A program made the position numbers and the translations under genes. Below are positions 45,796 through 58,092 of a DNA stretch of 64,000 nt, in pieces; the stretch's first letter is position 1, and the number at the start of each line of letters is the position of its first letter. The notes beneath the pieces are model-generated. The model worked only from the letters and a program-made list of their open reading frames with translations, was not told the DNA's origin and made no database searches. The DNA is taken from positions 720,370,001-720,434,000 of the forward strand of contig NC_092333.1 in NCBI RefSeq assembly GCF_046630445.1. Direction: 5' to 3'. The stretch is from Rutidosis leptorrhynchoides. Lineage: Eukaryota > Streptophyta > Magnoliopsida > Asterales > Asteraceae.

Positions 45796-45984
45796 CATAA
45801 TATCAAACACGTTAAGAGATTAATATATCACATAATATTCATATGTTAAAAATATATAGTTTCCAACAAAAATGTTAAGCAATCATTTTTAAAGAAAACA
45901 CGGTCGAAGTCCAGACTCACTAATGCATCCTAACAAACTCGATAAGACACACTAATGCAAATTTTCTGGTTCTCTAAGACCAAC

Positions 45985-45996
45985 GCTCTGATACCA
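45985..45996 (-). other. Primer binding site of element G
   Basis: TGGTATCAGAGC on the minus strand, matching initiator tRNA-Met, two bases from the 5' LTR. Confidence 0.9.
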
Positions 45997-45998
45997 AC

Positions 45999-48900
45999 TG
46001 AAATGTCCCGTTCTTATTGATTAAAAACGTTCCATATTAATTGATTTCGTTGCGAGGTTTTGACCTCTATATGAGACGTTTTTCAAAGACTGCATTCATT
46101 TTTAAACAAACCATAACCTTTATTTCATCAATAAAGGTTTAAAAAGCTTTACGTAGATTATCAAATAATGATAATCTAAAATATCCTGTTTACACACGAC
46201 CATTACATAATGGTTTACAATACAAATATGTTACAACAAAATAAGTTTCTTGAATGCAGTTTTTACACAATATCATACAAGCATGGACTCCAAATCTTGT
46301 CCTTATTTAAGTATGCGACAGCGGAAGCTCTTAATAATCACCTGAGAATAAACATGCTTAAAACGTCAACAAAAATGTTGGTGAGTTATAGGTTTAACCT
46401 ATATATATCAAATCGTAACAATAGACCACAAGATTTCATATTTCAATACACATCCCATACATAGAGATAAAAATCATTCATATGGTGAACACCTGGTAAC
46501 CGACAATAACAAGATGCATATATAAGAATATCCCCATCATTCCGGGACACCCTTCGGATATGATATAAATTTCGAAGTACTAAAGCATCCGGTACTTTGG
46601 ATGGGGTTTGTTAGGCCCAATAGATCTATCTTTAGGATTCGCGTCAATTAGGGTGTCTGTTCCCTAATTCTTAGATTACCAGACTTAATAAAAAGGGGCA
46701 TATTCGATTTCGATAATTCAACCATAGAATGTAGTTTCACGTACTTGTGTCTATTTTGTAAATCATTTATAAAACCTGCATGTATTCTCATCCCAAAAAT
46801 ATTAGATTTTAAAAGTGGGACTATAACTCACTTTCACAGATTTTTACTTCGTCGGGAAGTAAGACTTGGCCACTGGTTGATTCACGAACCTATAACAATA
46901 TATACATATATATCAAAGTATGTTCAAAATATATTTACAACACTTTTAATATATTTTGATGTTTTAAGTTTATTAAGTCAGCTGTCCTCGTTAGTAACCT
47001 ACAACTAGTTGTCCACAGTTAGATGTACAGAAATAAATCGATAAATATTATCTTGAATCAATCCACGACCCAGTGTATACGTATCTCAGTATTGATCACA
47101 ACTCAAACTATATATATTTTGGAATCAACCTCAACCCTGTATAGCTAACTCCAACATTCACATATAGAGTGTCTATGGTTGTTCCGAAATATATATAGAT
47201 GTGTCGACATGATAGGTCGAAACATTGTATACGTGTCTATGGTATCTCAAGATTACATAATATATAATACAAGTTGATTAAGTTATGGTTGGAATAGATT
47301 TGTTACCAATTTTCACGTAGCTAAAATGAGAAAAATTATCCAATCTTGTTTTACCCATAACTTCTTCATTTTAAATCCGTTTTGAGTGAATCAAATTTCT
47401 ATGGTTTCATATTGAACTTTATTTTATGAATCTAAACAAAAAAAGTATAGGTTTCTAGTCGGAAAAATAAGTTACAAGTCGTTTTTGTACAGGTAGTCAT
47501 TTCAGTCGAAAGAACGACGTCTAGATGACCATTTTAGAAAACATACTTCCACTTTGAGTTTAACCATAATTTTTGGATATAGTTTCATGTTCATAATAAA
47601 AATCATTTTCTCAGAATAACAACTTTTAAATCAAAGTTTATCATAGTTTTTAATTAACTAACCCAAAACAGCCCGCGGTGTTACTACGACGGCGTAAATC
47701 CGGTTTTACGGTGTTTTTCGTGTTTCCAGGTTTTAAATCATTAAGTTAGCATATCATATAGATATAGAACATGTGTTTAGTTGATTTTAAAAGTCAAGTT
47801 AGAAGGATTAACTTTTGTTTGCGAACAAGTTTAGAATTAACTAAACTATGTTCTAGTGATTACAAGTTTAAACCTTCGAATAAGATAGCTTTATATGTAT
47901 GAATCGAATGATGTTATGAACATCATTACTACCTTAAGTTCCTTGGATGAACCTACTGGAAAAGAGAAAAATGGATCTAGCTTCAATGGATCCTTGGATG
48001 GCTCAAAGTTCTTGAAACAAAATCATGACACGAAAACAAGTTCAAGTAAGATCATCACTTGAAATAAGATTGTTATAGTTATAGAAATTGAACCAAAGTT
48101 TGAATATGATTATTACCTTGTATTAGAATGATAACCTACTGTAAGAAACAAAGATTTCTTGAGGTTGGATGATCACCTTACAAGATTGGAAGTGAGCTAG
48201 CAAACTTGAAAGTATTCTTGATTTTATGAAACTAGAACTTTTGGAATTTATGAAGAACACTTAGAACTTGAAGATAGAACTTGAGAGAGTTCAATTAGAT
48301 GAAGAAAATTGAAGAATTAAAGTGTTTGTAGGTGTTTTTGGTCGTTGGTGTATGGATTAGATATAAAGGATATGTAATTTTGTTTTCATGTAAATAAGTC
48401 ATGAATGATTACTCATATTTTTGTAATCTTATGAGATATTTCATGCTAGTTGCCAAATGATGGTTCCCACATGTGTTAGGTGACTCACATGGGCTGCTAA
48501 GAGCTGATCATTGGAGTGTATATACCAATAGTACATACATCTAAAAGCTGTGTATTGTACGAGTACGAATACGGGTGCATACGAGTAGAATTGTTGATGA
48601 AACTGAACGAGAATGTAATTGTAAGCATTTTTGTTAAGTAGAAGTATTTTGATAAGTGTATTGAAGTCTTTCAAAAGTGTATAAATACATATTAAAACAC
48701 TACATGTATATACATTTTAACTGAGTCGTTAAGTCATCGTTAGTCGTTACATGTAAGTGTTGTTTTGAAACCTTTAGGTTAACGATCTTGTTAAATGTTG
48801 TTAACCCAATGTTTATAATAACAAAAGAGATTTTAAATTATTATATTATCATGATATTATGATGTACAAATATCTCTTAATATGATATATATACATTAAA

Positions 48901-49250
48901 TGTCGTTACAACGATAAACGTTACATATATGTCTCGTTTCAAAATCATTAAGTTAGTAGTCTTGTTTTTACATATGTAGTTCATTGTTAATATAATTAAT
49001 GATATGTTTACTTATCATAATATCATGTTAACTATATATATAACCATATATATGTCATCATATAGTTTTTTTACAAGTTTTAACGTTCGTGAATCACCGG
49101 TCAACTTGGGTGGTCAATTGTCTATATGAAACCTATTTCAATTAATCAAGTCTTAACAAGTTTGATTGCTTAACATGTTGGAAACATTTAATCATGTAAA
49201 CATCAATCTCAATTAATATATATAAACATGGAAAAGTTCGGGTCACTACA
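45999..49250 (-). repeat. 5' LTR of gypsy element G
   Basis: 3252 bp, same length as the 3' LTR. One clear substitution was noticed (near 47397 against 37553). Its inner edge is set by the primer binding site two bases away. Confidence 0.95.
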
Positions 49251-49255
49251 TGTGC

Positions 49256-52200
49256 TTGTCATAGCATACATCAAACATCCAATTGCTCGAGAGTATTCAA
49301 GCTGTGATACAGCTTTACCCAAATGGGGCATAAGCTTCACAGTTGCATCAACGGGAGTTTTCAAGGGAGAACATTGATCACACTTGAACCGTTTCAGAAT
49401 CTTCTCAATATAATGAGATTGTGTGATCGTAATACCTCTATCATCCCTTTTAATCCTTATGCCTAGGATTACATCCGCCACTCCCATGTCCTTCATGGAG
49501 AACTTCGAAGATAAAAACTCCTTTGTTCTATCAACTTGATCTTGGTTAGTACCAAAGATCAGCATGTCATCCACGTATAAGCAAATGATCATACCTTTTC
49601 CGGATTGATCGAATTTGCTATATACACACTTGTCAGATTGATTTAGTACAAAACCATTAGACAACACCACATCATCAAACTTCTGATGCCACTGCTTGGG
49701 AGCTTGTTTCAGCCCGTACAATGATTTAACCAACTTGCACACCTTATGCTCTTGTCCTGGCATAACAAACCCTTCTGGTTGTCTCATATACACTTCCTCT
49801 TCCAAATCACCATTCAAGAATGCTGTTTTGACATCCATTTGATGGATCACTAGATCAAACGTAGCAGCAAGTGCTATTAACAATCTAATAGTAGTGATAC
49901 GAGCAACAGGAGCATATGTATCGAAATAATCAATACCCTCCTTTTGTTTAAAGCCTTGGATGACCAATCTAGCTTTAAACTTGTCAATTGTGCCATCGAC
50001 TTTCATCTTCTTCTTGAAGATCCACTTGTTTCCCAAAGGTTTGCATCCCGGTGGTAAATCTGTTAATACCCAAGTATTATTCTCCAAAATAGAACTCATC
50101 TCGTCGTCAATTGCTTCTTTCCAAAAAGCAACGTCACGAGATTTCATAGCCTCATCAAAGGTTCTAGGATCATCATCTATACTATAACAGTAAGACAATT
50201 TAGATTTAACACAATCTCTCGATCCTTCAACTAAATAAAGTTGAAAATCAGAACCATATGATTTGGGTGTCCTAGTTCTAGTACCCCTACGAGGTTCTAG
50301 TGACTCACTTGGAATTTCTTCCAGGTTAACTCCTTGTGTAGTCTCATTTGAATGAGAAATCACGTCCCTTGGTCTAGGTATTGATGTAAAACGGGATTCA
50401 TCAAATATTGCATCTCTTGATTCTACAACGGTGTTAATCGAAATAAAATCATTAGGTTCTATCACATAAAACCTATAGGCTTTAGAATGCTCAGCATATC
50501 CAATAAAGATGCAATCAATACCTCTTTCACCCAAAGTTTTCCTTTTGGGTTCGGTTAATCTTACAATTGCCCGACAACCCCAAACTCGCAAATAATGCAA
50601 GTTTGGTTGCTTCTTGTACCAAAGTTCGTAAGGAGTCGTGATTCCTTTGTTATTGGGAACTCTATTCAAAATGTAGCAAGCCGTTAACATGGCTTCTCCC
50701 CAAAAACCGTCACTTAAACCAGAATAGGACATCATGGAATTAACCATTTCCTTGAGAGACCTATTTTTCCTCTCTGCTACACCATTTTGTTGTGGTGTAT
50801 ACGGAGCTGTAGTTTGATGAATGATCCCTACAGACTGGAAATATATTGGATCATAATACTCACCACCTCTATCGGTGCGCAACGTTTTAATCAAACCATT
50901 TTGTTGTAATTCCACTTCAGTCTTATAGATTTTAAATTTGTCTAAGGCCTCATCTTTAGTATGCAAAAGATAAACATAACAGAACCTAGACGCATCATCT
51001 ATAAACGTGATTACATACTTCTTATTACCTAAAGAAGGTGTAGCATGAAAATCACAAAGATCACTATGAATTAGTTCTAAATTCAAAGATTTCCTGTTTA
51101 TGGTATTAAAAGGATGTCTCGTAATTTTATTCAACACACATGTATTACATTTGTCAATACACTTTTCAAAAGTCGGTATTAAATTCACTTTAGACATGTT
51201 TTTCATTCTTCTTTGATGTACATGTCCTAGTCGAGCATGCCATAAACTATAATCATTTGAATTAGAACTAATCATGCAAGCAGAATTATCAACAACAGGA
51301 ACATTCTTAAGATTCAACATAAACATACCATTATTATAGTATCCAAATCCAATAAACATGCCACCCTTCGACAAGATATACTTGTCGGATTCAAATACTT
51401 GTTTATAACCACACTTATTTAATATAGGATTGGAAATCAGATTCTTTCTCAACCCAGGAACATACACTACATTATTTAAAGTTATTGTCTTATCAGAACT
51501 AAATTGTAAAACAACATCACCACGACCAAGGACAGGAGTGACTGATTCGTTCCCCATGTGAAGCACATCATCATCAGGTTGAAACGTCTTAAACCAACAG
51601 CGATCTTTACATGCATGACATGTGGCCCCGGAATCAATCCACCACGCTATGTTATCATCCTGCACATAAAATGCTTCAGAAATATGTGATACATAATTCT
51701 GAACAGAATTTATAATACAATCAAAATTCTGACCTTGGTTAGGAACTTGGTCCTTAGACCCGTTTCCTGAACCCGAACCGCTTGCTCCATCCTTGTTCTT
51801 TCCAACACGACATTCTTTCTTAAAGTGACCAGGTTTGCCACAAATCCAACAAGATAGAGATTTCTTATCCTTCTTGTTGGAACCATCGTTGTTCCCTTGA
51901 AACTTACGTTTCTTTCCATTGAACTTTTTGTTGTTTTTGTTCCCACGTTTACCATCCTCAATCATGTTTACAGAGGATGATGCAACGTCCTTTTCTTTAG
52001 TCTTACCACCCTCTTGATCCCGTATTGATTCCTCAATACGTAGGGTGCCTCCCAATTCAGTCAAGGACAATTCTTCTTTCTTATGTTTCAACATGTGTTT
52101 GAAAGTCTGCCATGATGGTGGCAATTTGTCTATAATTGAAGACACTGAAATGGATTCATCCATTTTCAGATTGTGTTGTGTAAACTGTCCCAAAATTCGA

Positions 52201-52619
52201 AGAATTTCGTGGAACTGTTCCATAACAGGCCTTGAATCCACCATTTTGTAATTATTGAAATTACTCACAAGAAACTTCTTACTAGAAGCATCTTCAGCCA
52301 TGTATTTGGATTCGAGAGAATCCCAAAGTTCCTTAGCAGTTTCTACAGATTGGTAAACATCAAAAAGAGCATCAGACATACCATTTAGAATGTGGCCACG
52401 ACATATGAAATCATCATTATCCCATTTGTTTCGTCTCCTGATTTGATCCAGAGTTGCATCCTCAGGAAGTTCTGGCATGGGGGTGGATAGAACATGAACA
52501 ACCTTCAACGTTGTTAACAGAAATCGCATCTTTTGTTGCCATCTACGAAAATTAACCCCTTCAAATTTCTCCAGTTTTGCAAACTGCCTTGTCATCTCTT
52601 TCACTGTTTCCCCAGACAT
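49256..52619 (-). CDS. gag-protease-integrase-RT part of copia element E
   Basis: A long open frame starting MSGETVKEMTRQFAKLEKFE. Gag (residues 1-240; UBN2-type capsid with LWDSLESKYMAEDASSKKFL) ends in a CCHC knuckle near 260. Protease lies near 325, GAG-pre-integrase near 460-500, the integrase DDE core near 510-640 and reverse transcriptase near 870-1090 (KARLVIQGFKQKEGIDYFDTYAPVARI, YVDDMLIFG). The final residues of the raw frame come from the inserted gypsy LTR and do not belong to it. A single polyprotein with gag and pol in one frame is normal for copia. Confidence 0.88.
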
Positions 52620-52646
52620 GATTACAGACCAAATACTTTATAGATT

Positions 52647-53219
52647 TGTTAGAAATCGGATATGAATTGACTGCCGGATTCGTTCTTGAATCGTGTAATC
52701 ACTGTCTCTATAAAGTATTTCGACCCTACGATTGCCACAGTTGCACGAAATCTTTATAGGGATCAAACAAGAACGCAATCAGTGTTTTGGGCAACGAAAT
52801 CACTGATCAAATTGTTAGAGAATTTGTGTGTGTTTCTGTTGGTTTGATGAATGCAGAATGATGAACAAAAACGTTCATTAAACTGTTATAGGAAACAGTT
52901 AAACCGAAAGGGTGTAACCCTTCAATTTTGGCGGGAAATTCGGGTATACCAAAAGATGCAACTATTCGCTTATACTCATTCGGGACCCCAGCCAGGGGCG
53001 CTGCCCCTTGGACCCCGCCAGGGGCGCTGCCCCTTGGACCCCGCAAGGGGGCGCAGCCCCCTTGACCCCCGCATTTTGCGCGACAGTTAGTAGCCAACTC
53101 TTACGGGCGTGTACTCCACACTCTCCGAACCCGTTGGTAAGTATAACTAGCTAACACCTGCATTCAAGTAAATCGCAACTAACTAAAATGTACGTTGGAA
53201 GACACTAAAATCACCAACA
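52647..53219 (-). repeat. 5' LTR of copia element E
   Basis: 573 bp, exactly 26 bp longer than the 3' LTR through one extra tandem unit near 52990-53045. Its outer edge is fixed by the GACTT duplication, and its inner edge lies only 27 bases before the gag start codon at 52619. Confidence 0.92.
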
Positions 53220-53224
53220 GACTT

Positions 53225-54513
53225 TAACTCATGACCTCAATGACCTCAGCACGACTATGATTTTAAGGTTACAAAGAAAATGCTAGAAATTAGGGCTTCT
53301 GATAGGGGAAGGAGGAGGTGAGAAGCATGATGTTCAAATTTGGGTTCTCATTTGCAGGTTGATCAAATGATTTAAGCTTAGATCACATTTGGGTTTCGAA
53401 TATGTTAACTTTTTTGCTTACTATATTAGGTTTTATTTTGGGAAGAAGATGAAGGTGATAAAATTGATGTTTATACCCTCATGTCCATAGCATGTGTAGG
53501 GACTTAACAAATGTCTTTAACGTTCGTTAGACGGAGTGACTATTTTTACAACATTTGCACACAATTGTTGTTCTTGTAAAATAAATAGTTTATCATCTGA
53601 ACCTACAATTTGAAACAAATCACATGGAGTTGGACCGTTTTCGTAATTATGTCTTATTTTTTAGGAAAAAAAGGTTCAAACGCTGATTTATACAATATTA
53701 CTCGTATTAGTTACTTTGCTCTTAATTTGAAACTAATCACATGTACTCTGCTCTTAATTGGTCTGATATTCACTTGTGGCAGAGATTCAAGTTCAATTCT
53801 CACTTAGTACACCTTGGTTCTTGACTTGAAAAAAAGAGTATGTTATACAAGAGCTTCATAGAGTTGGTCATAGCTAACCGTAGCTATCACCATGGCTTCT
53901 TTATGGACTTCGCCATAGAGAAGTTGGCCACGGACTTCGCCCGTTGATGGTAGGGCTCATATGAAAATATGATTTTTTTTTATTATTTTTTTTTTTTTAA
54001 ATTTCCTTTTAATTTTCGTACCTTTGCTTATTGCTTTTCGTTTTAAGAAGATGTAAGTGTAAATATTCTACCTGAACATTTGTCTTTGCAAACATCTGAA
54101 CATTTGTCTTTGCAAACATGCTCGTCTGGAACATTTGTTTTTGCAATTGCTATCCTGTTTGATGTTTTTTTTAGTTTGCACTTTCATGGTAATTTCACAC
54201 CGACCGTATTGAATATAAATTTTTTATATTGCATATAACCATATCCATTATAACCAATAACCATAATTGTAAAAACAATAGCTAAAAGTTACAAAATATT
54301 CAGTATAAAATTTATATTGTGCAAATAAACATAAGCATAATTCTAAAAACAATAACCAAAAGTTACACAATAGTCCACTAGATCTTTTATGTTATTACCA
54401 ATAAAAACGCATCAATTTAGTAGAGTAATTAGTCAGTAACAATATTTAAAAAAATTCTTAAGATTCTATGAACTAATAAACCCCACACAAAAAAAAAATA
54501 AAAAAAAATAAAA

Positions 54514-54517
<4 letters not shown>
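53225..54517. other. Spacer right of the composite insertion
   Basis: No supported gene. It includes a short tandem repeat near 54070-54150 (gaacatttgtctttgcaaac two to three times) and a T-tract near 53971-53998. The frame at 53610-53807 has no recognisable domain. Confidence 0.5.

Positions 54518-54609
<92 letters not shown>
54518..54609. repeat. (TA)n microsatellite, about 90 bp
   Basis: A nearly pure TA run preceded by an A-rich tract, ending 20 bases before the last codon of the PADRE gene and so in its 3' untranslated region. Confidence 0.9.
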
Positions 54610-54611
<2 letters not shown>

Positions 54612-54628
54612 TAAATCCTTATTATCAC

Positions 54629-55135
54629 TTATTCTACGATCCTTCCAAGCCTTGTAACAAACCGCCCTTTACCACCACCACCACAACGGTGGTTTTTTAA
54701 ATCATCACCGCCACTACCACCGCCCTCAACCCTACCGCAAGATGACATTATCTTCTTATCTTCATCACAAAACACCAATTGGTTAACCGGTTTAACCCAA
54801 CAACCACATCTCACTTTACCATCATTAACCATAAGTGCCTCTATAGCCTTGACCGCCGATGATCTCATATCTTCTACCGTCAACCGCTTGTTTAACCAAC
54901 TTGATGGTAGCTCAAAGTAAAGTTGACCTGGCTGAAGTTCATCTTGTTGACTCATGGCCGTTACGTACTCATTATAGTCCATCTCATCGGCATTACATAT
55001 GAACGAGTGCGGTTGGTGTACAACCATGAACACCTTTACCGGTGAACGGAATTCTCTAAGTTGACCGTCTAGAAGGATTAGTTTGACGTTGGTTGTTGCG
55101 GTAGAACCAGTGTAGCGCGAGGTGCAAAGGCCCAT
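54629..55135 (-). CDS. PADRE/DUF4228 domain protein, 168 aa
   Basis: A small plant-specific protein of the DUF4228 (PADRE) family, whose members are often induced by pathogens and abiotic stress; the molecular role is not settled. The frame starts MGLCTSRYTG, with Gly2 and Cys4 placed for N-myristoylation and palmitoylation, so plasma-membrane association is likely. The family signature follows: KLILLDGQLREFRSPVKVFMV (residues 18-38), HSFICNADEMDYNEYVTAM (47-65), LQPGQLYFELPSSWLNKRLTVEDMRSSAVKAIEALM (72-107). The C-terminal tail is Gly/Ser-rich with RFVTRLGRIVE at the end, a frequent family ending. It is a single exon and the length is normal for the family. The gene looks intact. Confidence 0.88.
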   Translation of the reverse strand: MGLCTSRYTGSTATTNVKLILLDGQLREFRSPVKVFMVVHQPHSFICNADEMDYNEYVTAMSQQDELQPGQLYFELPSSWLNKRLTVEDMRSSAVKAIEALMVNDGKVRCGCWVKPVNQLVFCDEDKKIMSSCGRVEGGGSGGDDLKNHRCGGGGKGRFVTRLGRIVE

Positions 55136-56152
55136 TGTATACGTACTGTATATATCTTCTTATCTTACACATAAAATTTGCGTCCAAAGTTGTGATAAAA
55201 GAACATTGGGTCCGTTTGTTTAGCTATATATGATTTAGGTTTTACTAATTTTGGAATTGATTTGTTTTCTTGTTTTGGATCGTATATATCTTTCCTTGTA
55301 AGAGGGGATACCATGGATCTCAAGTTCATTAATTTCAAGGTGAATTAATATTAAATATTTTTATGGTAATTAATGGAATTTCTTAGCGCCTTCTCAAGAT
55401 TATACAGTAATAAATTGAAAAGGTAATTAAGACAACTTTAAAATAAAACATAGAAACTTACATCGTGGTTGATAGGTACGTAACCTTCATACCACTAGAC
55501 CTATGTGGATCTGTTAACGTAGACAATCTCATCAGCATCATAAAACACCAATAATTCACAAATGTGGGTTATTTTATGGAGGAAAAGAAATACACTTATA
55601 AACACTTCATTTATCACAAACTTGAACAATATGAGGATAGAGTAATACCTTAAGGCTTTTGTTTTATCCGATATTTACTGCTAGCCGTTAAGGACCTACT
55701 TAAACGGTTTATATGTGACGAGTTTGTGAAATTACTAACCTTTATGTCTGAGATTTAACAATGGGTACATCTAGTGGCGACTTTACACAAAGACCCGCGG
55801 GATCTCGTGACACACTAGTTTTTCAAAATTAATAATAAAAAAATTTTTACATAGGACCCCACTAAATATAATGACCCCATAAACTTTTAGAGATTATAAT
55901 TTCATAGTTTTGACTCCGTTTGAAATTAGCTCACTTACGACTTTATAGTATGAACCATTAAATATATTATATATATAAATAAACAAACTTTGTCCAATTC
56001 TAATTATTGTTTACTTCATTCTACATCACAATTTCTTTTGGTTCTATCTTCAATCCTTCATCCTAGAGATGTCAACGGATCGGATATGAATCGGGTGTGG
56101 GCGTGAGGCCATATCCATGTAGTTATTGTTCATCCATATCCATAGTCATATT
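55136..56152. other. Upstream region of the PADRE gene and spacer
   Basis: AT-rich sequence without a supported gene. Near 56060-56152, and resuming at 58487, it is made of 'catatccat'-type short repeats, the target of element F. Confidence 0.5.
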
Positions 56153-56546
56153 TGTTGGTTTATTTTGGCTAGTAGAAGATATGTTTATCCCACATTGGTG
56201 GGAGGAAGAAGTGAGGGGTGAGTGACTTGGTTATATAAGAGGGGCTAAGTCTTCATTCCAAATCGCACCAATCAATACACTTTAAGTATTTGATTATTTC
56301 TTTCTTTCTTACCCTTGTTTGAGAGTTGTATTAGTTAAATATATTAGAGAGTGTAGTTGGCTTAAGAGAGTCGTCTATATCATTGTAACAATTTGTGATA
56401 TAGTGTATTTCTCTCTTTGGGGCCGGTGGTTTTTCTCCTGTTTTGGAGTTTCCACGTTAAATCTTGTGTTGTGTATTGTTCTTATTTCTTTACTATTATT
56501 GTTGGGCTGGGTGGTGGGAATTAGTGAGACCGTAATTTCCCAACAA
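56153..56546 (+). repeat. 5' LTR of element F
   Basis: 394 bp, with a TATA box (TATATAAG at 56232-56239). Small frames here, for example 56319-56570, recur in the other LTR and are not genes. Confidence 0.92.
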
Positions 56547-56548
56547 CT

Positions 56549-56560
56549 GGTATCAGAGCG
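56549..56560 (+). other. Primer binding site of element F
   Basis: TGGTATCAGAGC two bases after the LTR, the initiator tRNA-Met type site. Confidence 0.88.
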
Positions 56561-56830
56561 TCAGGTTTGACGGGGGTCTCGGTTATAGGAGTCGGAGTAT
56601 GCTCTGTGGTTGTCACGTGAGTGGATCGTCCACATCAGAAACGAGTTCTATTGATCGTATAGGGTATCTGGTTAGACAATATTTTTTCTGATTCGTAGTA
56701 ATAGTTGGATTTGTTAGTGGCCTAGTTGTGGATTTCCGATTTAAAGGGTCCTGGCTACCTGCTACATCTTTTGGCTATTCGAAACGTGAGCAAAATCAGA
56801 GAAAGTTGTTGTCTATAGGATACGGATACG

Positions 56831-57622
56831 ATGTCGAAGTTCAGTCCAATGAGGTTTGATGTAGAGAAATTTGATGGGATGATCAATTTTGGCTTATGGC
56901 AGGTTCAAGTCAAGGATGTGTTGATTCAGTCCGGTTTACACAAGGCTTTGAAGGGTAAACCCACCCTTGTTCCTGGCAGTGATTCTAGCAGTAAGTTCGA
57001 TGAAGAAGAATGGGATGATATGGATTTGAGGGCAGCAAGTGCGATTCGTTTGTGTCTTGCAAAGAACGTGCTTGCAAATGTGCACGGGTTATCAATGGCA
57101 AAGGAGCTTTGGGTTAAACTAGAGCAGTTGTACCAGGGCAAGGGCATCTCAAATCGGTTGTGTCTTAAAGAACAATTTCATACTCTGCGTATGGATGGGG
57201 GTTCAAAGATTTCAGATCATCTAAGTATTCTTAACGGTATTGTTTCAGAACTGGAGGCTATTGGAGTTAAAACGGATGATGAAGATAAAGCTTTGAGGTT
57301 GATATTATCTTTATCATCGTCTTATGAACACATGAAACCTATTTTGATGTATGGGAAGAAAACTCTGAAGTTTGAAGACGTTACTAGCAAGCTCCTATCC
57401 GAGGAGAAAAGACTGGAAGGTAACGGGGTCTCGTCATCAGGAGATACGATAGTGTTGTGTTCGGATAGGCAGAAGAGAAACTCTAGAAAGAATCTGACAT
57501 GCTGGAAGTGCGGGAAGACTGGACATGTAAGGGTTAATTGTCCCGGTGGAGCTAATCCGACAAATGGCTCCAAAGACGCTAACATTGTCTCCGTTGTTAC
57601 GGAGAGTGACGAATTCCTCTGA
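56831..57622 (+). CDS. gag of element F, 263 aa
   Basis: An open frame MSKFSPMRFDVEKFDGMINFGLWQVQVKDVLIQSGL, the entry pattern of Tnt1/Tork-type copia gag proteins. The capsid part contains AKELWVKLEQLYQGKGISNRLCLKEQFHTLRM and the UBN2-like ALRLILSLSSSYEHMKPILM. A CCHC knuckle (CWKCGKTGHVRVNC) lies at about residues 222-235. The frame ends soon after the knuckle, so the element encodes Gag alone. The remaining 470 bases to the 3' LTR show no enzyme domain. Propagation would depend on enzymes from a full Tork-like element. Confidence 0.88.
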   Translation: MSKFSPMRFDVEKFDGMINFGLWQVQVKDVLIQSGLHKALKGKPTLVPGSDSSSKFDEEEWDDMDLRAASAIRLCLAKNVLANVHGLSMAKELWVKLEQLYQGKGISNRLCLKEQFHTLRMDGGSKISDHLSILNGIVSELEAIGVKTDDEDKALRLILSLSSSYEHMKPILMYGKKTLKFEDVTSKLLSEEKRLEGNGVSSSGDTIVLCSDRQKRNSRKNLTCWKCGKTGHVRVNCPGGANPTNGSKDANIVSVVTESDEFL

Positions 57623-58092
57623 AGTCACGTCATCCTCATGGTGTGTCCGCGCCACCGTGGAAAGGGATGTTCGTTAGCGGTTCCACAATTACACATGGGC
57701 ATTGGTTTGGCATTGATGCAGGCTGTGTGGTGGAAACTGATGTTGTAGCTGATGGGACTTTCGGGAAAGCCAAACAAGGAAGTTGCACCATAAAGTTTCA
57801 GCTGGTTGTTCAACAACATGTGCCGAGGTGAAATGCTTGGAATGTGATATTCTAAGTGCTATACTCTTAATGGTGGAGTATGATAATTCTTGTTAAGAGT
57901 TATGATTGTCTGTGATGACAATGATTGTCGGTTTAGACAATGTTCGATGAAGATGCAAGTTTTGTCTCTTGGGAGATAATGTCAACGGCATGAAGATGAG
58001 GATCTTGAAGTTGTCGTCGAGGAAGCGTCTACATCGGTTATCCTTGCAATGTGGAAGCATGGTTATCTTCTTCTATCCAAAAGGTGGAGATT

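Larger units (their letters stand above)
36155..49250 (-). mobile_element. Ty3/gypsy (Tekay-like) element G with two extra ORFs, nested in element E
   Basis: A 13.1-kb minus-strand element with 3252-bp LTRs at 36155-39406 (3') and 45999-49250 (5'). It is flanked by an exact TGTGC duplication (36150-36154, 49251-49255) and inserted in the RT-RNase H region of copia element E. Minus-strand order: 5' LTR, Met-tRNA primer binding site (45996-45985), acidic ORF (about 45795-45175), F-box ORF (45038-44355), an internal polypurine-like motif (44153-44166), gag (about 44010-43000), protease, RT-RNase H (about 42250-41070), integrase plus chromodomain-type tail (about 41040-39442), polypurine tract and 3' LTR. 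By eye the LTRs differ at about one base in 3252, so the insertion is extremely recent. The core coding region looks nearly whole, with perhaps two breaks. Confidence 0.93.
34450..53219 (-). mobile_element. Ty1/copia element E, interrupted by gypsy element G
   Basis: A minus-strand copia element with TG...CA LTRs at 34450-34996 (3') and 52647-53219 (5') and an exact GACTT duplication at 34445-34449 and 53220-53224. The coding part runs from 52619 downward through gag with a CCHC knuckle (CWICGKPGHFKKEC), protease (WWIDSGATCHAC), integrase (HARLGHVHQRRM, RTDRGGEY, PQQNGVAERKN) and reverse transcriptase (YGLKQAPKQWH, LYVDDMLIFG). It resumes after element G with RNase H (about 36130-35530). The polypurine tract (aaaatgggggg on the minus strand) abuts 34996. 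Apart from the 13-kb insertion the element looks almost whole. The LTRs differ mainly by one 26-bp repeat unit, so it is young. Confidence 0.92.

Noticed and set aside
45524-45823. A Ser/Gly-rich plus-strand frame (GSDSSSGSDSSSG repeats)
   Set aside because: Antisense of the PEEESE repeats of the acidic ORF of element G.
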